A stretch of 6,097 bases of DNA from positions 1-6,097 of the forward strand of contig JBOGGN010000068.1 in assembly GCA_050744165.1 (NCBI GenBank), given 5' to 3'. The DNA is from JBOGGN01 sp050744165 (GTDB taxonomy: Bacteria; Actinomycetota; Acidimicrobiia; Acidimicrobiales; Palsa-688). Positions 1 to 5,639 of the stretch are shown piece after piece (position 1 is the first letter of the stretch; each line of letters begins with the position of its first letter). Under the pieces are notes generated by a model. That model was given only the letters and a program-made list of their open reading frames with translations. It made no database searches and was not told the DNA's origin. A program made the position numbers and the translations under genes.

Positions 1-93
1 CGACCGCGCCGTCGAGGCCGACGCCGGCGCCACCGAGCTACCGTCCGCCAAGGCCGTGCCGGTCTCACGGCGAGCGACGGTGGTCGTACTCAT
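1..93 (-). CDS. N-terminus of a fourth operon gene, possibly an ABC transporter permease (partial)
   Basis: An ATG at 93 on the minus strand opens a frame that stays open for 31 codons to the left edge of the window. It overlaps the stop codon of the ABC ATPase by four bases (ATGA), the same junction seen between the other genes of this operon, and that is the main reason for calling it real. The visible peptide begins MSTTTVARRETG and is rich in Ala, Ser and Thr. It has no membrane segment or motif yet, as expected for a soluble N-terminal tail. ABC-2 type ATPases in sigma / zf-HC2 operons of this kind are usually followed by a membrane permease, so that is the likely product. The identity is inferred from context only; the sequence shows just the start and the open frame. 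Confidence 0.62.
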   Translation of the reverse strand, partial: MSTTTVARRETGTALADGSSVAPASASTARS

Positions 94-1049
94 CGCAACC
101 CGTCTCCGCAGTTTCTGCCGGCGTCCGAGTCGTCGGCGTCCACCAACCCGGACTCGTCGCCAAACCTCGCCACAGACCCGCCCCCGACGTCCGACCCGTG
201 CGAAAGCAGCAGGTATCCCTCCTCCACGGTCGGTGTCGACGGCTCAGCTCCGTCAGGAGTCACGTCACCGAGGTGACGCCACCGCCCCTCGCCGGTGCGC
301 CACGACAACAAGGCGCTGGCATGTCGGACTTCGGTCGTCCACACGTGCCCCGTGGCGGCGGCCGAGAGTTCGGTGGGCGTTCCCACGAAACGCACCCGCC
401 CCGACACCAGCACGACCACCCGAGGGCACATTGCCGAAATGTCGTCCACTTGGTGGGTGGACAGCACGATCACAGGGTCGCCGGGGATCCTTGAGAGCAG
501 CTCCCGAAAGCGCAGCCGCTGTTCGGGATCCAACCCCGCCGTCGGCTCATCCAAGATCAACAGTTCGGGGTCCCCGAGCAGCGCCTGGGCGATCCCGAGG
601 CGCTGGCGCATCCCGCCCGACAAAGACCGGATCCGCTTCGAGGCGGCGCCTCGCAAACCCACGGCGCTGAGGACCCGGGCCACCTCCTCGGCTCGCTGAC
701 GAGAGCCCCCGATCTCCTTCAGGATGGCGACGTAGTCCAGGAACCCGGCCACCGTGAAATGCCGGTGGAAGCCCAGCTCCTGGGGAAGAAACCCCAACCG
801 CCGGCGGATCTCGACCCGCTCGCCGGTGATGCTCGGGTCCCGGCCGAACACAGAGACCCGTCCCGCATCGGGTTCGTTGACCGTCGCCAGGACAGAAAGC
901 AACGTCGTCTTGCCGGCCCCGTTCGGGCCCAAGAGGCCGGTGATGCCCCGCTCCAGGGTGAGGTCGACCCCGTCGAGCGCCGTTACCGCGCCGTAGCGCC
1001 GGGTCAGACCCGTGACCGAAACCGGCGCCGAGCCCACGACCGTGGTCAC
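90..1049 (-). CDS. ABC transporter ATP-binding protein (ABC-2 type exporter ATPase)
   Basis: This is a 319-residue ATPase subunit that should power a membrane permease from the cytoplasmic face. All nucleotide-binding motifs are present: Walker A GPNGAGKT at 41-48, Q-loop Gln90, signature LSGGM at 143-147, Walker B LLILD with catalytic Glu at 163-168, D-loop through Asp174, and switch His199. The domain ends near residue 230. A C-terminal extension of about 90 residues follows, ending in an acidic Gly/Asp-rich tail without a known motif. The start is a GTG that overlaps the TGA of the upstream zinc-finger membrane gene (GTGA), implying translational coupling. Its stop overlaps the ATG of the next gene. 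The likely partners are the six-helix membrane region of the upstream protein and the product of the gene running off the left edge. The transported substrate cannot be told. The family call is very secure. Confidence 0.95.
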   Translation of the reverse strand: MTTVVGSAPVSVTGLTRRYGAVTALDGVDLTLERGITGLLGPNGAGKTTLLSVLATVNEPDAGRVSVFGRDPSITGERVEIRRRLGFLPQELGFHRHFTVAGFLDYVAILKEIGGSRQRAEEVARVLSAVGLRGAASKRIRSLSGGMRQRLGIAQALLGDPELLILDEPTAGLDPEQRLRFRELLSRIPGDPVIVLSTHQVDDISAMCPRVVVLVSGRVRFVGTPTELSAAATGHVWTTEVRHASALLSWRTGEGRWRHLGDVTPDGAEPSTPTVEEGYLLLSHGSDVGGGSVARFGDESGLVDADDSDAGRNCGDGLR

Positions 1050-1918
1050 CGAGCCCCGCCGAGGTCAAGGCGGTCGCGGCGCACCAGCACGACGCCGGCG
1101 GCCACCAGCAGCACCACCGCGCACACGGCCTGGGCGTGCCACTGCAACAGCACCAGGGGTGGGTGCGTCGTGGCTACCACGACAGCCGGCAGCAGCCACA
1201 CCGCCCCGGCGGCAACGGCGGCGGGCGCCGGGCCGACGACTGTGAGCGCGGCCAGCGCCACGGCGCAGATGGCCAGCGAGGGCAACAGCAGGGCGGCCGG
1301 AAGCCACCCCGGTCCGGGGACGATGAAGCCGGCCGCCACCACGGGAATGACCGCAGCCGTAGCCGCCGCCACCGTCCGTACCAGGAGCAACTTGACCCCC
1401 GACATCGGCGAGGCGACCGCCACCTGGTGGGACGGATCGAACATCGGCAAGAACGCCGCGGCCACCGCAGCCAACACCAGGAGCGGAGCGACCAGGAGCA
1501 ACGGCGCCAGCGCCGATTGGTTGGCAACGCCTCCGGGACGACGGAATCGGGCATGGGCCACCACCGCCTCGCCGCTGACGGCGGCCAGGACACCGACTAC
1601 GGACAGGAGCCAGGACAGGCGCAGCGACGGCGTGGCCGCTACCAGTTCGACCAGTTGATCGGGCACGCCGAGGCGTCGCAGCACCCGCCGCACCAGCCCG
1701 TCGGGCATGGCCGTGCGAACGAGCACCACCGCCCGCCCCCGCTCCAGCCGGGCGGGATCGACCTGGGCCGCCAGCGCTGCGCGGCAGGGCCCGCACGAGG
1801 CGAGGTGGGCTTCGACCGACCACACGCCGAGCGTGGCGACGCCCCCGGCGTAGGCCGCGAGCGCCTCCTCGGTGATGTGCCCGCCTTCCGGGGCGGCGTG
1901 GCCTCGTGTTCCGTTCAT
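1046..1918 (-). CDS. zf-HC2 zinc-finger anti-sigma-like membrane protein with ABC-2-like six-helix domain
   Basis: This is a 290-residue protein with two parts. Residues 14-50 match the zinc-binding anti-sigma (zf-HC2/ZAS) fold: His14 upstream, then His38, Cys42 and Cys45 in an H-x3-C-x2-C arrangement followed by Arg. In known cases this domain binds and inhibits the cognate ECF sigma factor. Residues from about 100 hold six hydrophobic segments (roughly 100-120, 134-158, 176-200, 205-229, 231-250, 262-279), ending in a basic RRDR tail. The loop around 161-182 (DPSHQVAVASPMSGVKLLLVR) resembles the cytoplasmic loop of ABC-2 type permeases, which suggests the protein may also be a transporter half. 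The start is the ATG overlapping the sigma stop codon (ATGA); a longer upstream frame exists but is just the antisense-free continuation through the sigma gene. The anti-sigma role is inferred from the motif and gene order, and the permease role from the helix pattern. Confidence 0.86.
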   Translation of the reverse strand: MNGTRGHAAPEGGHITEEALAAYAGGVATLGVWSVEAHLASCGPCRAALAAQVDPARLERGRAVVLVRTAMPDGLVRRVLRRLGVPDQLVELVAATPSLRLSWLLSVVGVLAAVSGEAVVAHARFRRPGGVANQSALAPLLLVAPLLVLAAVAAAFLPMFDPSHQVAVASPMSGVKLLLVRTVAAATAAVIPVVAAGFIVPGPGWLPAALLLPSLAICAVALAALTVVGPAPAAVAAGAVWLLPAVVVATTHPPLVLLQWHAQAVCAVVLLVAAGVVLVRRDRLDLGGAR

Positions 1919-2580
1919 GGAGTCCTCCAAACCGGTGGGAGTGGTGCGCCCCGGCCAGGCACCTGGACCAAGGCGGCCCGTAGCGCCTGGCGGGCCCGGT
2001 GGCAGCGGGACTTGACGGTGCCCTCGGAAACGCCGAGCAGGACGCCGGCATCGGCGCACGTGAGGCCATCGAGCACCGTCGCCTCGATGGCGCCGCGCAG
2101 CTCCGGGGACAACTCGGCCAGCGCCTGGCCCAGACCACCGTGCTCGATGCCCAGCAACACCTGGTCCTCGGCCGAGACCACCAGTTCGCCCCGGTCGGCC
2201 CGCCCGGGAAGCCACCGCGTGGCCGGGCGGTCGCGTCGTATGGCGTCGATCAGCCGCCGGATCCCGATCCCCCAGATGAACGCCGCCACCTCGCCACGCC
2301 CCCGGTAGCTCCCCGCCCGGCGCCACAGCGCCACGAAGGTGTCCTGAACCGCCTGGTCGACCACATCGGCCGAGCTGCAGCGCCGCGACAGCCTGACCGT
2401 CAGCCAGGCGGCGTGGCGGTCGTACAAGGCGGACAGCGCTTCCTGGTCGCCCTGCGCGACCAGGTGCAGCAGCCCCTCGTCCTCATCTTCGGGGGCTTCC
2501 AGCGCGGCCACACCCTCACTGTCGCAGGGGGAGGCCCGAACGGTTCCCCGCCGAACAACCCAGGTGGACAAATGCGCCAA
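1915..2580 (-). CDS. ECF-type RNA polymerase sigma factor (sigma-70 family)
   Basis: This is a group IV (extracytoplasmic function) sigma factor of about 221 residues with only regions 2 and 4. Region 2 spans about 38-116, including the DVVDQAVQDTFVALWRR helix that binds core polymerase and the following helix ending IDAIRR, which reads the -10 element. A linker follows (117-148). Region 4 spans about 150-205 with a helix-turn-helix, LTCADAGVLLGVSEGTVKSR, that reads the -35 element. The first 35 residues are poorly conserved and acidic near the end. The chosen start is TTG, supported by a GTGAGGG Shine-Dalgarno-like stretch seven bases upstream; a GTG at 2511 would drop 23 non-conserved residues and is the main alternative. 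Its stop overlaps the start of the zinc-finger membrane gene, so its regulator is probably that neighbour. Family call secure, start uncertain. Confidence 0.92.
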   Translation of the reverse strand: MAHLSTWVVRRGTVRASPCDSEGVAALEAPEDEDEGLLHLVAQGDQEALSALYDRHAAWLTVRLSRRCSSADVVDQAVQDTFVALWRRAGSYRGRGEVAAFIWGIGIRRLIDAIRRDRPATRWLPGRADRGELVVSAEDQVLLGIEHGGLGQALAELSPELRGAIEATVLDGLTCADAGVLLGVSEGTVKSRCHRARQALRAALVQVPGRGAPLPPVWRTP

Positions 2581-2587
2581 CCAGCGG

Positions 2588-2594
2588 CCCTCAC
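2588..2594 (-). promoter_or_regulatory. Candidate ribosome binding site for the ECF sigma gene
   Basis: On the minus strand this reads GTGAGGG and lies seven bases before a TTG codon. It supports the long form of the sigma factor. The alternative GTG start inside the gene has only a GAGGG placed too close to it to work well. The match to the anti-Shine-Dalgarno sequence is partial, so this is moderate evidence. Confidence 0.4.
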
Positions 2595-2721
2595 GCCGAA
2601 AGAGCGGCTCAGGCTCGGGCCGCCGCCGAAGGACTACGAGACGTCGTGCGCGGCCAGCCCGGTCACGTCGCAGTGCGAGAACATCTGAACCGTTGGTGTC
2701 GAGCGGGTTACGCCGACCTGC

Positions 2722-2749
2722 CGATCAGCCGCTGGTCAGCAGCCGATCG
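2722..2749 (-). terminator. Hairpin downstream of the DUF3237 gene, possible terminator
   Basis: The sequence is an imperfect inverted repeat with 13-base arms and a two-base centre. In minus-strand RNA all 13 pairs can form if two G-U wobbles are allowed; in plus-strand RNA the same two positions would be A-C mismatches. That asymmetry favours a role in the leftward transcript. It begins 24 bases after the stop codon of the DUF3237 gene and lies before the sigma operon. No U-tract follows, so it would be a non-canonical terminator or an RNA-stabilising stem. The hairpin is seen directly; the function is inferred. Confidence 0.45.
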
Positions 2750-2762
2750 CCGATCGCCGATC
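2742..2762. repeat. Three tandem copies of the heptamer GCCGATC
   Basis: GCCGATC occurs three times head to tail, and a fourth copy lies at 2720-2726, just to the left. The first tandem copy and the separate copy form the outer arms of the hairpin described here. The array is non-coding, between the end of the DUF3237 gene and the sigma operon. It may be simple slippage or spaced binding sites; its short length argues for caution. Confidence 0.6.
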
Positions 2763-2773
2763 ACCGTGGGGGC

Positions 2774-3199
2774 TCAGCGAAGCTCGTAGATGTCGTAGTA
2801 GATCACGCCGTCACGAACGATTCCCTTGGCAACGGCTTGTACCGTGTTCAGCCAGGCGTAGCGGTGGTCAGCGGTCTCGAATACCGGGGCGCTGTACAAC
2901 GGCAGCACACCATGGCCCTGGGAGTGGTCGCTGCGTCCCCGATATGAAACGTAGATCAGGGCGCCATCGCCGGTTCGCAGCACGAATCGAACGTCGATGG
3001 CGCCCACTCCGGACTCCGACAGGACGAGGAAGTCGACAGCGGACGGACCTGCTAGGCAGCCGGACAGGCGCTCGCCCTCGTACACCACCTCGGGCATCTC
3101 GATCAACAGGCGCGAGCCGACGGGGGTGACGCCCAGCTCGAGGGGCGGCAGCTTCAGGGTTATCCGAGCGGTGCACAGCGGTACCAGTTCCACGGTCAT
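2774..3199 (-). CDS. DUF3237 family protein
   Basis: This is a 141-residue soluble protein with no signal peptide or membrane segment. It fits the DUF3237 family: a beta-rich small protein with a Gly-x-Arg near 28-30, the stretch YEGERLSG at 40-47, the T-GDGA-LIYVSYRGR strand pair at 76-89, and the ending FETADHRYAWLN (107-118) followed by VIYYDIYEL. The size is normal for the family. Its biochemical function is not established. The ATG start has a good GGGGAGGA ribosome site with 11 bases spacing. It is transcribed divergently from the acyl-CoA synthetase, so the two probably share a control region and perhaps a catabolic pathway; that link is inference. One oddity is the loss of the Trp commonly seen after the central Gly/Asp turn (here AVDF). 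The family call rests on motif recall, not on an alignment. Confidence 0.82.
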   Translation of the reverse strand: MTVELVPLCTARITLKLPPLELGVTPVGSRLLIEMPEVVYEGERLSGCLAGPSAVDFLVLSESGVGAIDVRFVLRTGDGALIYVSYRGRSDHSQGHGVLPLYSAPVFETADHRYAWLNTVQAVAKGIVRDGVIYYDIYELR

Positions 3200-3210
3200 G
3201 GCGTTTCGGA

Positions 3211-3218
3211 TCCTCCCC
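3211..3218 (-). promoter_or_regulatory. Ribosome binding site of the DUF3237 gene
   Basis: On the minus strand this reads GGGGAGGA, a strong match to the anti-Shine-Dalgarno sequence, 11 bases before the ATG. The spacing is slightly long but acceptable, and it fixes the start of the gene. Confidence 0.7.
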
Positions 3219-3240
3219 GTTGCCAGAGGACCTTAGACGA

Positions 3241-3270
3241 GCAATTGCGCATGGGGCCCCGACCGCGGTC
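3241..3270. promoter_or_regulatory. Cluster of three perfect palindromes in the divergent intergenic region
   Basis: Between the divergent DUF3237 and acyl-CoA synthetase genes lie GCAATTGC (3241-3248), GGGGCCCC (3253-3260) and GACCGCGGTC (3261-3270). Half of the last one, GACCGCG, recurs at 3316-3322, flanked by CAAA and TTTG. Regulators of divergent catabolic genes commonly bind palindromes in such positions, so this is a candidate operator. No clear -35/-10 pair was found to anchor it, and short palindromes arise often by chance in GC-rich DNA. Confidence 0.3.
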
Positions 3271-3354
3271 CTGCTGGCGCGATGATGGCCTGGGGCAGTC
3301 GGGATATGTCGCAAAGACCGCGTTTGGCCGATGCCACAGCGGCCCCCCGGAAAT

Positions 3355-3360
3355 GAGGAG
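3355..3360 (+). promoter_or_regulatory. Ribosome binding site that sets the acyl-CoA synthetase start
   Basis: GAGGAG directly abuts an ATG at 3361 (no spacing) but sits six bases before the in-frame GTG at 3367. This makes the GTG the better initiation codon. The farther upstream ATG at 3331 has no recognisable Shine-Dalgarno sequence. Confidence 0.65.
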
Positions 3361-3366
3361 ATGACC

Positions 3367-4923
3367 GTGACCTTGTCCCTAGCCGATCATGTTGCCAGCC
3401 ATCCCGACGATGTCGCGGTGCGAGACGAGTCGGGCGAGATCACGTGGCGCTCGCTTGACCGGCGCGCCAATCGCCTCATCGATGTATTGCGCCGGGCCGG
3501 GCTCAACCAGGACGATCGCGTGGCGGTGCACAGCGGCAACCGTCGGGAGGTGTACGAGATTGCCATGGCTTGCTTGCATGCCGGCTTCTATGTCCTGCAG
3601 ACGAACTGGAATTACCGGCCCGACGAGCTTCGATTCGTTCTCGAGGACTCCGACGCCAAGGTCCTGGTGGTGGACGACACCTACGTGGAGGTCGCCCGGG
3701 CGGCCCTGGTCGGCCTGACCGAGCCGAGCGTGCGCTTCCTCATGGGGGCCGGGGCGGCCGATGGTTTCGAGTCCTACGAGAACGCCCTCGCCGACGCGTC
3801 GCCTGATGAGCCGGCGGACCAGGTTGCCGGAGCCGCCATGGTCTACACGTCGGGGACGACCGGGCGCCCCAAGGGGGTCTTCTCCGCGGGGCTGCAACCG
3901 GGGGCGCCCCTCGCGGCCCTCCAGGGCGCGGCGCAAGGCATCCGCCAGGGACTGCGCGTCCCCGACGACGGCAGGGTTCTCCAGGTCGGTCCGATCTACC
4001 ACTCCGGGCAGTGGTCGATGTCGACCTTTCCGTTGCTGTGCGGGATCCCGGTGACGATGATCCGCTTTCCCGTACCGGAACAGATCCTGGCCACCGTCGA
4101 CCGCGACCGGATCACCAACTTCCTCATCAATCCCGTCGATTTCGTCAGGTTGCTGAAGCTGAGCGATGAGCAGCGCCAGGCGTTTGACGGTTCCAGCCTG
4201 GTGCAGGCCCTGCACGGCGGGGCTCCCTGCTCCCCTGACATCAAGCGGCGAATGATCGAGTGGTGGGGACCGATCGTGAGCGAGTACTACGGAGCTTCCG
4301 AAGGGGGGTTGTTCTGCCTCGCCACCTCGGAGGAATGGATGGCCAAACCGGGCTCGGTGGGCCGCGTCATGCCGTTCCTGGAGATGCGGATCGTGACCGA
4401 CGACGGCGAGCCGGCCGAGACGGGCGAGGAAGGACTGATCCATTTCCGCCATCGCAACGGCGCCGATTTCTCCTACCACAAGCAGCCCGAGAAGACGGCC
4501 GAAGCCCATCTGGAGCCGGGCCTGTTCACCCTGGGCGACGTGGGGTACTCCGACGGCGACGGGTACCTGTACCTTTCGGACCGCAAAACCGACGTGATCA
4601 ACTGCGGCGGCGTGAAGGTGTACCCGGCCGAGATCGAGGGGGTGCTGGCCGCCCATCCCGCCGTCGCCGACGTTGCCGTCATCGGCGTGCCCAGCGAGGA
4701 CCTCGGAGAGGAAATCAAGGCGGCGGTCATGCTGGAACCGAGCGCCACGGCATCCGACGAGCTGGCGGCGGAGCTGATCAGGTACGTGGCGGAGCGATTG
4801 GCGCCCCAGAAAGTCCCGCATTCGGTCGACTTTTTTGACGACCTCCCGCGCACCGATGCCGGCAAGTTGGCCAAGGCTGGGATCAAGGCCCGCTACTGGA
4901 AGGACGCCGGTCGGCGCATCTGA
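3367..4923 (+). CDS. Acyl-CoA synthetase, AMP-forming (FadD-like, ANL superfamily)
   Basis: This 518-residue enzyme should activate a carboxylic acid with ATP to an acyl-adenylate and then transfer it to CoA. Core motifs are intact: the phosphate loop YTSGTTGRPKG at 160-170, YHSG at 211-214 in the acyl-binding region, HGGAP at 283-287, YYGASE at 307-312 (Ser in place of the common Thr), ribose-binding Asp391 in TLGD, the hinge SDRKTD at 404-409, GGVKVYPAEIE from 414, and the adenylation Lys500 in TDAGKLAK. No signal peptide or membrane segment is seen. The GTG start is chosen because GAGGAG lies six bases before it; ATG at 3361 or 3331 would add 2 or 12 residues. It stands alone on the plus strand, divergent from DUF3237. 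The substrate (fatty, aromatic or steroid-derived acid) cannot be read from sequence. The family call is very secure. Confidence 0.94.
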   Translation: MTLSLADHVASHPDDVAVRDESGEITWRSLDRRANRLIDVLRRAGLNQDDRVAVHSGNRREVYEIAMACLHAGFYVLQTNWNYRPDELRFVLEDSDAKVLVVDDTYVEVARAALVGLTEPSVRFLMGAGAADGFESYENALADASPDEPADQVAGAAMVYTSGTTGRPKGVFSAGLQPGAPLAALQGAAQGIRQGLRVPDDGRVLQVGPIYHSGQWSMSTFPLLCGIPVTMIRFPVPEQILATVDRDRITNFLINPVDFVRLLKLSDEQRQAFDGSSLVQALHGGAPCSPDIKRRMIEWWGPIVSEYYGASEGGLFCLATSEEWMAKPGSVGRVMPFLEMRIVTDDGEPAETGEEGLIHFRHRNGADFSYHKQPEKTAEAHLEPGLFTLGDVGYSDGDGYLYLSDRKTDVINCGGVKVYPAEIEGVLAAHPAVADVAVIGVPSEDLGEEIKAAVMLEPSATASDELAAELIRYVAERLAPQKVPHSVDFFDDLPRTDAGKLAKAGIKARYWKDAGRRI

Positions 4924-5035
4924 TTGCCGGCGCAGCGGGCATGCCGAGCGATCGTCCAGGTCGCGGTCCCGGGTGACGTAGGCGCGCACCTCCCTTCGGC
5001 CCGACCTTCGCCTTCCGTTCTCCTTCGGCCTGGCC

Positions 5036-5068
5036 CCGGTGCCGGCCGATGTCGGCGGCCGGCACCGG
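5036..5068. terminator. Strong inverted repeat between convergent genes, likely bidirectional terminator
   Basis: Two perfect 12-base arms (CCGGTGCCGGCC and its reverse complement) enclose a nine-base loop. The stem is almost entirely G-C pairs. It sits 112 bases after the acyl-CoA synthetase stop and 15 bases beyond the stop of the convergent AhpD-like gene, exactly where a shared terminator is expected. Neither side has a clear U-tract, which is common for GC-rich actinobacterial stems. The structure is seen directly; the termination function is inferred. The rest of this 160-base gap holds two copies of CCTTCGGCC (4992-5000 and 5021-5029) and nothing else recognised. Confidence 0.68.
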
Positions 5069-5083
5069 TTCAAAATGGGTGGA

Positions 5084-5560
5084 CTACCAGTTCCCCGCGA
5101 TCTGCCGGGTGCTGACGTTCAGGCGGTTGAACACGTTGGTCACGGCGATGCAGAGGATCAGCGCCGCCAGACCTTTCTCGTCGTAATGGCGCGCCGCCTC
5201 GTCCCAGATCTCGTCGGGAACGGGATCTTCGCGGTCGCTCAGCCGGGTCACGGCCTCGGACAACGCCAGGGCGGCCCGCTCGGCCTCGCTGAAGAACGGC
5301 GCGTCCCGCCACGTGGCCACCGACCACAGCCGCTCGTCGGTCTCGCCCGCCTTCTTGGCCTCGCGGGTCCCTCCGAACACGCACGAACTGCACCCGTTGA
5401 TCTGGCTGGCCCGGAGATGGACCAAGGCGATGGTCGACGCCGGAACGCCGCCCTTCTCGATCGATTGGTGCAGGCTCATGATGGCCGGGAAAGCCTCAGG
5501 AATGACCATTGCCGGGTTCTGCATACGGGTGCGGGGGGCAAGAGTCGTCGTGTCTGTCAT
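5084..5560 (-). CDS. Carboxymuconolactone decarboxylase / AhpD-family protein with altered active site
   Basis: This is a 158-residue all-helical protein of the CMD/AhpD-like fold. The recognisable core is LVHLRASQINGCSSC (46-60) followed by REAKKAGETDERLW (66-79), then WRDAPFFSEAERAALALSEA and a C-terminal NVFNRLNVSTRQIAG. Family members act as alkylhydroperoxidases through a CxxC pair assisted by a Glu 12 residues before the first Cys and a His four after the second. Here Cys57 and Cys60 are present, but the Glu position is Ala45 and the His position is Gly64, so classical peroxidase activity is doubtful. The start is the ATG with AAGGAG nine bases upstream; a longer in-frame ATG at 5689 would run through the VOC remnant and is unlikely. 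It follows the VOC remnant on the same strand by 79 bases, so the two may once have formed an operon. Confidence 0.9.
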   Translation of the reverse strand: MTDTTTLAPRTRMQNPAMVIPEAFPAIMSLHQSIEKGGVPASTIALVHLRASQINGCSSCVFGGTREAKKAGETDERLWSVATWRDAPFFSEAERAALALSEAVTRLSDREDPVPDEIWDEAARHYDEKGLAALILCIAVTNVFNRLNVSTRQIAGNW

Positions 5561-5569
5561 TTTTCGGTT

Positions 5570-5575
5570 CTCCTT
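5570..5575 (-). promoter_or_regulatory. Ribosome binding site of the AhpD-like gene
   Basis: AAGGAG on the minus strand lies nine bases before the ATG at 5560. It decides against the longer in-frame start at 5689, whose extra 43 residues do not resemble the family. Confidence 0.75.
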
Positions 5576-5585
5576 CAGGTGTGAC

Positions 5586-5638
5586 GCTTCGTGGTTGTGC
5601 CCCACATGACCGATCACGGCCGGGAAATGTGACGAAGC
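5586..5638. repeat. 7-bp inverted repeat upstream of the AhpD-like gene
   Basis: GCTTCGT at 5586-5592 and ACGAAGC at 5632-5638 are perfect reverse complements, 39 bases apart. TGTGACG also occurs as a direct repeat at 5580-5586 and 5629-5635. This stretch is the 5' region of the AhpD-like gene and could hold a promoter or operator, but no promoter elements were identified and the repeats are short. Confidence 0.3.
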
Positions 5639-5639
5639 C

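Noticed and set aside
759..1658. Plus-strand frame of 299 codons over the ATPase and zinc-finger genes
   Set aside because: It is Ala/Thr/Arg-rich without motifs and antisense to an intact ATPase.
1136..2308. Long plus-strand frame (390 codons) opposite the sigma and zinc-finger genes
   Set aside because: Its translation is low-complexity Arg/Gly/His/Gln-rich with no domain, and it lies antisense to two well-recognised genes; this is a normal shadow in GC-rich DNA.
1919..2326. Longer N-terminus for the zinc-finger membrane protein (426 codons)
   Set aside because: The extra part overlaps the sigma gene in another frame and reads as Gly/Arg/Pro-rich shadow sequence; the ATGA-overlap start gives a protein that begins just before the zinc-finger domain.
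2634..2684. Sixteen-residue minus-strand ORF (MFSHCDVTG...) upstream of the sigma gene, as a leader peptide
   Set aside because: There is no ribosome binding site before its ATG and nothing like an attenuator around it.
2690..2711. GTAACC on the minus strand as an ECF -35 element for autoregulation of the sigma operon
   Set aside because: No convincing -10 element lies at a suitable spacing, and a single six-base match is not enough.
3379..5073. Long minus-strand frame (564 codons) opposite the acyl-CoA synthetase
   Set aside because: The opposite strand encodes an enzyme with every expected motif; the antisense product has no recognisable domain and is a GC-driven shadow.
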